Part shown: in pieces, positions 21,198-31,260 of the stretch | Numbering within the stretch: the first letter of the stretch is position 1 | Layout: every line of letters begins with the position of its first letter | Source: Irpex lacteus | Taxonomy: Eukaryota; Basidiomycota; Agaricomycetes; Polyporales; Irpicaceae | Reading direction: 5' to 3' | Assembly: GCA_001986395.2 (NCBI GenBank) | Contig: MQVO02000018.1 | Location: forward strand, 620,001-684,000 | Length of the DNA: 64,000 bases | Notes under the pieces: model-generated | Database searches by the model: none | What the model was told of the DNA's origin: nothing | Seen by the model: the letters and a program-made list of their open reading frames with translations, nothing else | Made by a program: the position numbers and the translations under genes

Positions 21198-24100
21198 CTA
21201 TTGACCATAGTGCACGAACGGAACCCAGCGCACAAAATCGTCCTCGCCGTATTCTGTGCGCAGGGCTTTCGTGGCCTCGTGCAACGCGTAAGCAGGCTGT
21301 AGCTCTTCCCTCGTTCGTATCTGCTGTGACATGACTTCGTAGAATCTTCTCGCAAATGTGGGTGCGCTATTATCGTATATAGACCACATGGTCCCGATAA
21401 CGCTCTTGTATCCAACGTTCAGCATCCCGGCCGCCAGATGAACAGCTTCTTCAGGTAGCCTTTCGTCTCCGGTGGCGGTTTGGCACGCTGACAAAACAGC
21501 GAGCTCGGCGTGCGAAAGGGTATGTGACATCAGCGTCGACAACGTAAGTTTTCCGTCGTACAGTGCGAAGGAGCTTTGCGTAGGATCCTCAGTTGATTGC
21601 ATGCCATGGCACGCGAGATGCACCCAATCATGGTCCGCCATCCCCACGAGGACGGCGTCGATAGAACCCTGTGCGCTCTCTAGAATATCTGTGCTCTCGC
21701 CGAATATTGACATCACCAGTTCAGCTTCTATCTTCGTCGACGAGATTGGACGATACCCAGGGCAATCAGGTTGAGACACAACCAAGATCCTAGGATATAG
21801 CTTGCTTTCCGAGTAATGACTATGACGGGCTGATACCTGTAAGCGTGGCCGGAGCAAGGTTTCAAGGGTGGGAGTATATGATAAAACTGCCCAGTCCATG
21901 ATACTCTGGGAGGTTAGTGGACGGTCCTTGGTATAGATGCCTGCAGCATGGAGGGGTAGGAAAACGAGTGGCCCAGTGGGGCACCAGGTGATATGAGGGA
22001 GCCCGTCGTTCCCGTTCGGACTTGTGGAGGGCTAAGTAGTTCACTTGAGTGCTACATAACGAGATGGAGGCGCGACCAACTCACAAGCGTGTTAACAACT
22101 TCGAGGACGGGCTTGGCAACATTGATCCATAAGTCAGCCAAGACGACCCGCATTGGATCGTCCTTGCGTTTCCAACCTGGTGGTCGAGCAGCCCTATTCT
22201 CATCGTCGTCATGGTCTCCCACCTCCTCCTCCTGGAACGTGGAATCACGGAAACGATCTCGAAGATGTCTACCTTCAAGAGCTGACCACAGCTGTTTCCG
22301 AAGATTGGTCGCATGCTTGTATGAGAAGTTAGGGAGTGGAACGTGGGTTACGTCGCCTGGGTGGGACAGTATTAGTGCGTCGCAACGAGACTCGTGCACA
22401 TTGATGAGGACAACCGGGCCAGATCTACAAGCTCCTGATAGCTGCGGCAATGTTTTCGGCTGAAGGAATGTCTCAAACCCTTCGAGCTCCCTGATCTGCT
22501 TCATGAGATTCTCGTATTCCAGTGCCAGGCCGTAGGAGCTTTTGACTTGAGCTTCGAGAGAGGTATCAGAGGGGGATGTATCCTGTGGGACGGAGGACGT
22601 CGGCCCGCTCGCGCTCTGCAGGGCTTCGGATACACGGCGGAGTTCAGAAGCCAGCTGAGGGTGAGATTTCCTCAAGTCGTCTAATGGGCTGCGTAGTTGG
22701 AGAACTTGAGCCCAGACAACAGTGCGGCCGCTCTCTAGCCACTCGAGTGCTCGAACGTAGTCACCTGCAGCGATAGCATCGGCGGCGGCTCTGTTCGTGA
22801 TCGCTCCCATCTTGACTACCTCTTCATAGCGTCTCCGGATGTCGTGGCCAAGCCAGATCACTTGTGGGATCAGGTCCAGAATTTGCTTGTGTACGTCCAG
22901 TCTCTTGGACTCTGGCGAGGATGTAGACAGAGGATGTGACAACAAGTCAAGATAGTCGATGCCGGCTCGTAGTCTCTCGAACGGAAGCCCGAACTTATCC
23001 TGCAGTGCCTCCATGAATGTTTCCATAGTGCGAGCCCAGTCATCCGATTGGGCATCTGGTAACTGCAACCGCGAGCGTAGAAGATGACCAAGGGCATGCA
23101 GAGTTGTTGCCCTCTGTGGGTGGCCATCTGGCAGGATTTCGAGAGATCGAGTTCGGAGGGAGATAGCGTGATGTAGATCTTGAGCACTTCTTGTGATCCC
23201 ACCTCGCGATTCGAAGGCACCACTGAGATTGCTGAGCAAGGCCGGTTTGTTGGGGTGAGCGTCGGAAGTGAGGTCGATTGCGCGTGTATAGAGTGAAATA
23301 GCTTCGTTTATATCATCGAGGTTTCCGGTATGTCTGAATCGCACTTGCAACGAGATAGCAAGGTGGTTAAGGGCAGAGAACCTTTCCGTGTTTCCGTCAG
23401 ACGTAAGCTCAATCGCACGAGTCTGGTATGCGATAGCCTTCTCCAGATCGTCGACCCCACCGACACGCTGAAAATGTAAGCTCAGTAAACTACCGAGATT
23501 ACTGAGCTGGGCGGGTCTGTCAGGATGACCATCGGGCGTAAGGTCGGCCGCGCGACTTTGATAAGTGATGGCCTTCTCCAGGTCTTCCAGGTTCTCTACA
23601 CGCCCGAACCGCTCTTGTAAAGAGCTACCGAGGTTCTGAAGCCGACCGGGTTTGCTCGGATGCGTGTCCGGGGTAAGCTCTACCACGCGAGTCAGGAGAG
23701 CGATAGCTTCTTCGAGATCCTCGAGAGATCCTGTGTGGGTGAAACGGGTTCCCAGCGAGAGACTCAGATTGTTGAGGAGAATGAGCTTCTCGGGTTGATC
23801 GTCAGAGGAGAGCTCCACTGCACGAGCTTGCAAAGCGATAGCTCTCTCCAGGTCCTCTGGACTTCCTGTCTGACTTCTAAACTTGACGAGTAGTGCAGTC
23901 CCAAGATTGAGGAGCTTCGAAGGTTTACCAGCATCATCATCTGGCGTCAGCTCGGCTGCACGAGTATAAGCTGAGATAGCGTCTTCCATGTCGACAGAGC
24001 GTCCTACGTGCTTGAAACGAAGCTCCAATACGCCACCGAAATCGTTGAGATACGCAGCTTTATCCGCCTCGCCGTCCGGCACAATTTCGACCAAGTGAGT

Positions 24101-25570
24101 GTAGAGCATGATAGCTTGCTCTAAGTCATTGAGGTTCCCTGATTGCTCGAAGCGCGTTCTTAATAAAATGGCCAGGTGGGTGAAGAGGGTACGCTCCAGC
24201 GAGTCACTCGGCGGGGTGAGATCGACTGCACGAGTGTACGCCGTAATTGCCTCTTGTAGGGTATCAAATCCGCCTGTATGATCGTACTCTGCCTGCAACG
24301 ACTTGCCGAGATGAGCGAGCATCCCGTGTTTATCGCGGTGGCTATCTGGTGCGAGCTGCACCGCACGTCTGATATGTGCGAGGGCGTCCTTGAATCCTTC
24401 CTTGTCTCCTGTAAGTTCGCATCGCGCTTCCAACGAAGTAGCAAGATTATTGAGCTGAACAGGCTTGTCTGGGTCTTCATCTGCGGTGATGGAAACCGCA
24501 TGGGTGTAGAATGCAACAGCCTTCTCGATATCGTCGGGGCGTCTCAGGAGAGTGAATCTTGCCTGCAATGAGTTGCCCAGATCGACAAGGAGGTTCTTCT
24601 TATGTAGATGATCATCTGGCGTGGTCTCTACGGCACTCGTCAAGGTAGAAATTGTTGCTTCCAGATCTTCAAGGTCCTGTGTGCGTTCATAGCGTGCGGA
24701 CAACGATCTGCCGAGATTAAGAAGGAAGAGAGCGCTATCAGGATGTTGGGTCGGAATAATGTCCACGGCGCGCGAACGACATAAGATGGCTTGGTCCAGA
24801 TTTTCCAGCTTTCCTTCGTGCTCGAATCGTGTATGCAGAGACTTTCCCATATTAGTCAGAAGATACGCCTTGCGGGGATGTCTATCAGGTGCAAGTCGAA
24901 TAGCACTGATATACAGAGTGATGGCACTTTCGAGGTCACAGACATCCCGTACGCAATCAAATTATTCCAAGTGAGAGAGCCCGAGATTGTCCATCACGGT
25001 CAATTTGTTCGGGTGACCGTCTGGCATAACTCGAAGCGCATGGGTATACAATTGGATGGCTTCTTCGATATCGGCGAGGCGTCTCAGGCGTCCGAACCGC
25101 AACTCGAGCGACAGAGCGAGGTTGTAGAGGCAATTCGACTTCTGCACGACCCCATCAGGTATGAGAGCCGCGGCAAGGCTGAGAGTTGTTATCGCTTCCT
25201 CTAGGTCTTCGTCGACTCTTCGAGTCGCTTCAGGCGCTTGTACCGTAAGCCCAATGTCATCCCAAAGTTCAGCAGCACACCAGGCTGCGTAGGGCTACCA
25301 ACCGGGACCAGGCTCGCAGCGGAGCGCATGGCGGCGACAGAAGCATTCAGGTCGTTCAAGTTACCATGCGCCTCGTAGCGTTGGTAAGCTTGGCGTCCAA
25401 GTTCGCTAAGAACGTCGTGACGTGCGTGAGCTACAGGGTGAGCCCTTGACTGTCGATGCATAGCAGCGAGCGAAGTAGATGGTCAGCACTACGGGAGCAG
25501 TATTAGGATAATTTGTTCTCACAGAGGTATCCGCACGTAAGCCGTCTGTGTTACCTAGCGTTGCAGACAT
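21198..25570 (-). CDS. TPR-CHAT protein (caspase-like peptidase with 17 TPRs); 5' part carries two lesions
   Basis: Fungal member of the caspase-like CHAT family (clan CD) fused to tetratricopeptide repeats. Three exons fit: 25523-25570, 22085-25449 and 21198-22031. Seventeen 45-residue repeats follow the pattern DLEEAI..YTRAVELTPD.HP.K...L.NLG.SL..RF. A linker (RYEEVVKMGAITNRA, WLESGRTVVW) leads to the CHAT domain: HITWCPTGPLVFLPLHAAG, then WVHLACHG with the catalytic His, AVLSACQT with the catalytic Cys, and VIGTMWSI. Both catalytic residues are intact. Repeats 1-3 hold two breaks. An 11-nt insertion at 25208-25218 shifts frame, and a TAA at 24962-24964 replaces the repeat's conserved Arg/Gln. 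ATG 24850 would give an uninterrupted protein with 13-14 repeats and the full protease. Substrate and partner unknown; bacterial relatives act in defence and cell death. Confidence 0.85.
24851..25570 (-). pseudogene. Eroded 5' portion of the TPR-CHAT gene
   Basis: Encodes MSATLGNTDGLRADTS, an intron (25450-25522, branch site TGCTGAC), and TPR units 1-3. Repeat spacing continues correctly across both lesions when frames are followed. Removing the 11 extra bases makes exon 2 a multiple of three (3354 nt). This says the ancestor was a single open frame of 1412 codons. Whether the present allele starts at 24850, is dead, or is mis-assembled cannot be decided here. Confidence 0.65.
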
Positions 25571-26494
25571 ATTCCTCGAAGCCTTGTAGTGTTGATAGAC
25601 AAGAAAACAGCGCAGGTAAACTTAGCGATAGGATCTGAAGCCTACTGTGAATTGCGTAGATATACGAGACTGATTCGTGACGTACGGAGTCAAAGAGGTC
25701 GAGATCAACCCGACGTCTCAAGAGGAATTTCGCCCTTAAATGAGGAGTATCAATTGATCAAATAAGTGACGCGCAAGGCAACACTTCCCGAACACCTTGA
25801 CGTAGAGGCACTGTGCTGCCAAACTAACGATCCTAGATACCCAAGCTACCGGCGAAGCATGTTGAGTAGAGCTACAGTCCGAGCATTATAGTGCTTTGGA
25901 CTTCGCTTACCTGCAGGTCATTTCAGCCAAACTATAGACCCTGGAACTCTGAGTTCTCCGAACATGTTTGAGTGTTGACGTATGTGAATATCATTGCTTG
26001 TGGAATTGACTGTATGGACAGGCGATGGCAGGTGTAATGAGACTTAATGGTGTCACGTATACACCTATCCACCTCTGAATATCTGAGTAACACTTGACCT
26101 ATGGGCAAGCAGTCCACTCGTGGCAGGGACTCACCTTCATCTCATAAGCATTGCCTTCCAAGCACTGTTCAAATACAAGATACCCATCCCGCTCAATATA
26201 ACCGGTATCTGAGCTGTCATAGAGCCATTGACGGTTTTGTGTTCATAGTAAAAAGGTTTTGTTCAATGGTAGCGAAGAAACCAACCATCCATGGCCGCAC
26301 TGCCAGCTGGTGCCAGTGGTTCGACTCGCAGTACGCATCATTGCCATATAAGGCATGCTACACGTGACTTGCGCCTGAGGGCGGCCACCACGCTACGGCA
26401 TCGCAACTCAAGTCGGGACAACGACCGTGGTAAAGCGTCGAAGGTACGTGTCTCTTCGTCTCCACGGTGCCTCTCTGAAACAATCCAGCATCCT
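25571..26494. other. Intergenic between divergent TPR-CHAT and SDR genes
   Basis: About 920 bp that should contain both promoters. I see no TATA of note, no repeats, no RNA gene and no open frame with family resemblance. Confidence 0.45.
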
Positions 26495-28076
26495 ATGGTT
26501 CTACAGGCAGCCTACCCACTGGTCTCAAATGTCATTCCATCCGGATATTTCTGGCACATTGCTGGCTCTCTTGCAGTCGTAGTCGTGTCACATGCGTTTG
26601 CTCAAGGTCGGACGACGAACAGGGAGAGAGACTTACATGCGCGAGTAATACTCGTAACGGTGCGCGATAATTTGCTTCGTATAGCTGTGAAACTAACTCC
26701 TTGTAAGTAGGGATCATTCACTCCTGTGGGCCTGACCATTATATCTAACCTTGCAAGTCGAGGTGCACATATAATCGCATTGTCACCGTACTCCTTGGAA
26801 CACCCCCTGGCTACACTCTTGATACCCGCACTACGCGAAGAGACCAAGAACGAGCACATTTTCGTCGAACAAGCAGATTTAACGTCTGCAGAATCTATCA
26901 AGGAGTTCTGCACTAAGTTTCTCACTGGTGACGACCAGCGTCTGGACGGTATCGTGTTCGCGCATGAATACACGTGTATTGGCTCGTTCTTCGACTCCAA
27001 GGCTCAGTTGACAGAGAAGAGGGAAAGGGCATCCTTGGCAACATTTCTTCTTACTACGCTTCTCCTCCCTGCTCTGTTAGTCGCGCCTGTCGAGCGTGAC
27101 ATACGCATTGTCCATCTCGTCAACCCGTTCTATGCCGCCGCGACTCCCAAATTTACCTCAGACCTCATCGCAAGTTTGTCGGCGGACTCCAAATCGTCAT
27201 CGACGGCGCATCCTCTGCTATTGACCGAGGGACATCGTGCCCTGCGGACCATAGTACTATCCCGACATCTTCAGCGTATATTGAATGCTCTGCCTAATCG
27301 CGCCCCGACTCTGGATCAGAAAGTCCCTGGCAGTCGTCCCAATGAAGATGCGACCAACTCGTCCGAAACCCATAAAAAACCGGGCGAACCGAAATTGCCT
27401 TCTAATATCGTAGCTGTCACCGTATGTCCAGGCATCAGCCGATCTGAGACGATACGAGCGCTTTTTGGTCTCGACAGTGACGATCGCTCTTTATTGGTCT
27501 TACTCCTGTAAGTCGCTGCCACCACTCGCCTCACGAACGGGATACTGAATCTGCTCTAGATACCTTCTCCTGTACCCCCTCATCTGGTTGTACGCAAAGT
27601 CGCCGAGCATGGCCACTCAGACCGTCATCCATGCTCTATTTTTACCGACGCCCTTCAAACGTGCTCTCGCCCACTTGGCTGCCGCAACCGATGCTTCGTC
27701 TGCTGATAAGTCCGACGGTCCCAACGCATCTGGGCCCTCGAGAGGCAACGGGGAGTTTACGGAGGTAGTCAAGCCTGGTGCGCTATACCGTGAATGCTCT
27801 GTTGTGTCTCTGAAGGTTGCTCCTTTGCCGGACGCTCCGAGTGAGAATGCCGACGCGAAAGACAAAAGCAAGGGAAAGGGAAAGCAGAAGCAGGCGAAAG
27901 CAGAAGAGAAGGCAAATACAGACGACGACGTGGACATTGAAATCGAAGATGACGGAGAATATGGCGGAGAGGGAGTTGGGAGGGTTGTTTGGGAGTGGTA
28001 CGAGAAGCGATTGAAGTCCTGGGAGGGTGAGGTGAACGCGAAGGGAGGTAAGGAAAGCACTGAGAAGGCATCCTGA
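26495..28076 (+). CDS. Short-chain dehydrogenase/reductase-like membrane-associated protein
   Basis: Exons 26495-26659, 26711-27507 and 27560-28076 sum to 492 residues. An N-terminal hydrophobic segment (FWHIAGSLAVVVVSHAFA) precedes a Rossmann entry RVILVTGSFTPVGLTIISNLASRGAHIIAL, matching the TGxxxxxG dinucleotide motif that spans intron 1. The DLTSAES strand and LDGIVFAHEY follow, then a C-terminal hydrophobic LYLLLYPLIWLYAKSP. The last 100 residues are acidic and Lys-rich (KSKGKGKQKQ, DDDVDIEIEDD). The classical YxxxK catalytic pair is not obvious, so it may be an atypical or non-enzymatic SDR, perhaps related to the fungal DUF1776-type group; that assignment is uncertain. It is transcribed divergently from the TPR-CHAT gene. 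Confidence 0.72.
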
Positions 28077-28408
28077 ACATATATACGTCATGGTGTGCGT
28101 AGATGTTTTGTATCGAAGACTACTCGCTTGCACGTAATCTACTCATGAGATGAACCATGGCGAAGCTGTCAGCGTGATACAAGGGCCTGACTGCTGACTC
28201 TGGTGATGGTAATGCCCTCTGAAAGCTGTATAGAAGAATGGCCGCTCCTAGCGATGGTATTTGCCAAAGTCACTGAACATGATTGAGGTACAACACCGTC
28301 TCTGCAGTATCAACTAGCTATACTATGCCTTTCACAGAGAACCTGGAGGTAGCAACAGAACGGTTTTAGCAGATCTCGCGGACGAATGTGTATGCGTATG
28401 ACTCACTG
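28077..28408. other. Short spacer between convergent genes
   Basis: 3' ends of the SDR-like and first F-box genes. No other feature seen. Confidence 0.45.
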
Positions 28409-30156
28409 CTAACATTTCATCTCCCAATCCTGCGTGTTCCAAAATGAATGAACTTCGGGTGGAGTCGTACACATAGCAGGGAGCTTCATGCGTGGGCCCA
28501 TGCTTGACGGTCCCCCATCAGGAGGATTGTCAGTGTCTTCAAAGGAGAACCGAGGAACTAGTTGCTCTAAATCCGACATATCCTCCCTACATGCGTACTG
28601 TATAGTCCACGCAAAACATGCCATCATTTCATCAATATCATGAGAGTATGGTGGGTGGACCACGACACGTAATATTGTGATCGGTTGGCCAGATGTCGCT
28701 CGTTGCAGCAGGAAGTTTTTGATCGAGGGGAGATCTGCCTTCTGCGGAAGGTGTAGTTGCAATTCGGTGAGGGCAGGAAACAACCCACGTTCGAGAATTC
28801 GGTCGAGCCAGAATACGAAGCTGTGCCTAAGAACCAGCTTCCGAAGATGCTTCATTACTCTCATTGCCGCGGTCAACAGAAAGAGTTGAGTATCGCCTAA
28901 AGCCTTGTGTGGAAGCCAGAGCCAGAACTCCTCGGTCGGAGGACATCGATACACCAAAGAACAGCAGAGGCAGTATACGAGCTGCAAGGTGTGGGCAGCG
29001 CTGACGCGATGACTAGCATGCCCATCCGTGCCAACGAAATGATACTGGCTGATGAATAAACTGTGTGTCGGAAGGAAATGACCATCAGTCCACAGGGTTC
29101 CCAACAGGACGAAAGCATCCGGGGAGTCCTCCAAATGATAGTTCTTCGCGTATCCTCTACCATGCACGACCTTCCTCTCAAGAAAGTCAATAAGAGAATG
29201 AACCGGACGATGCCTACTCCATCTAGAGCCAGACAGAGAGATCCGTTTCAAGGCTTTCATCTGCACAGGAAGCAGTGAATCGACTTCCACAGATAGGGCA
29301 GGCTGCTCCTGGATTTCACTGAGTACCAGATCCTCCAGGCCTGAGTTGGACTTGAGAAGGTCGTGGAAGCCGCGGAGGAGGTGCACGTCGAAGCGTTGGT
29401 GGGTGAGGATTAGATGGCGCAGAGTATGGAAAGTCCCAGTGTACCAGCCTGTAAAATGGAAGATGGCCAAGGTTCGTAGCCGGGGTAGACACCATTTCTT
29501 GACGGGAGCGTTGTATGGCGCACGAAACGTCTCGCGCCTGGCTCTGTCTCCCAGAACTAGAACCTCCAGGCTACTGAAATCGACGATAAAGGCTTTCAAG
29601 ATGGAAGGATCCACGTGGTACATGGCGAACTTGCGAATGCGCCAGGACTCCGCTGCGAGTTTCTCAGTCAGCGTTCTCAACGCTGACTTAGAATGTTTGC
29701 CTTGACCATCTAATTGAACGACGAGCGGAACAGCCCCAGATTTCCGCAAGCTCAGGTCCACCAAGTGTGAGTTTCTAACTCGTACTCCTGCCTCATCGAA
29801 TACCGGCCGTGGACTGGGGGGTACACGATCACTGATGGAAATGTAACTCCAGAGCACCGGTGTCCGGAGGGCCATCTGACGCCAATGGTGACAAACCGAC
29901 TGGATTATCTGCCATGAGTATGGTCGAGGTCTTGTCTGGGGCCATCCAGCAAATGGACGATGAAGTTCGTCCATGGTATGCTCGAAGATGGTGCATAGGA
30001 GCTCTGGTGGAATTCGATTGATGGGCGCCATCCTATTCCGTAGCTTTCGAATATTCTTAGATAGGCGCTCCACTTGCTTTAGTATATCGATAACCTTCTG
30101 AAGGGTTAGAGACGTTAGAAGTCGTGCAGGAAACAATCACGACTTGCCTTGTCCAT
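28409..30156 (-). CDS. F-box protein with leucine-rich C-terminus (first of three)
   Basis: Typical Agaricomycete F-box protein, a probable substrate adaptor of SCF ubiquitin ligases. A short N-terminal helix (VIDILKQVERLSKNIRKLRN) leads into the F-box: PINRIPPELLCTIFEH, then VCHHWRQMALRTPVLWSYI. The rest is irregular Leu-rich repeat (SSLEVLVLGD, LRTLAIF, LEDLVLSE, LTELQLHLP). My start is ATG 30156 followed by a 50-nt intron (30098-30147) that begins GCAAGT and ends CTTCAG, a GC-AG intron. This gives 565 residues. The ATG at 30031 (MAPINR) is an alternative. Further upstream, CLEMREQI and ALDQLG can be read either side of another intron, but phases do not join, so the true 5' end may lie further out. 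Confidence 0.8.
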
Positions 30157-31260
30157 TCCCAACTGATCGAGAGCGCTAGTGAGCAGCAATAGCAATTAGA
30201 TCGAGTTCTTCCCATATGGATATTTTACACATACCAATCTGCTCTCTCATTTCCAGACAGAAGCCATTCCAAACATAGTCCTGCGTATTCTAGAGCGCTA
30301 TCCATTTTCCCTGCGTCAAAGGCGAAAGGGGGTGAGGCGGAAGGCATCTATGAAGAATGGCTCAATTTTGTGGCATGCTACAGCGATGCGGATATAATAC
30401 CCTGGTTTGGAGTTGTCTGTTTGTTGAGGCTCTAGGTAGAGTAATGGTTGTCTGCCAGTGAGTGCTTCGTGCACTCTAAGTTCTCACTGTTCGTAGTCAC
30501 GGTTGCACACTGGCACTGGCAGAAAGGTGAGACGAAAGAGGGCTTCGACAGTGTCGCCGCCTCGTAATCTGCGTGGACGTAAATCATGCACGACGGAGGT
30601 GCGTGTTAGCATTCTGTTCATCGCGTGTCAACAGCGTGCAGTAGTAAGCTTCTGTTACGCAGCGGTGTGTCACGTACAGTACGGTGAACTTGACAAAACG
30701 TGGGCCTGTCTATAAGAGGCAGTAGGACCGTTATCACCGCTTCGGCAACGTCCGTGATTGCATAATATTAGCATCGGACCGGTCGTTGGTACAACGCTCT
30801 TCGAGTTGAACTACGACCATTGTTGAATGCGAGGGGGCGGTATAGCGTCGCCCACCAAGTCAACAGCTCGAGTCTCAACGGTCCTTCGATACCTGGCGTA
30901 TCGGTATGTTTTACGAAAGACCTGAGGTGCTGCAGCGCATCTGGGAGTTCACGTACGTCCTGCTAACCTCTCTCGCATATTCATTACACCCTGCTACACC
31001 CCATCATTTCCTGGAGTTCCAACGAGAACTTAACGGCATACTGTGGGCCTTCGGTCCGTTTAATGCTTACGATTTTTGTCACGATGTCCAAGGCGCAAAC
31101 GAGAAGAGCGCAGGATATACGTATTTCTCCGCGGATCCGCGTGCAACCCGTCCCATCTGACCATGACGACAATGATGCCTAACATACTCGGTATTCTGGT
31201 AGCTGATCCATTTTTTGATACTTAAGGCTCGAATATGCGGAGGCCTACGCCCCATCAAGC
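30157..31260. other. Long intergenic region upstream of the beta-galactosidase gene
   Basis: About 1.1 kb between divergent genes. It should carry the GH35 promoter, which in fungi is usually sugar-regulated. TATAAGAGG occurs near 30710 but is far from the start. No open frame with coding character and no repeat is seen. A minor 5' exon of the F-box gene may lie in 30157-30290. Confidence 0.4.
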
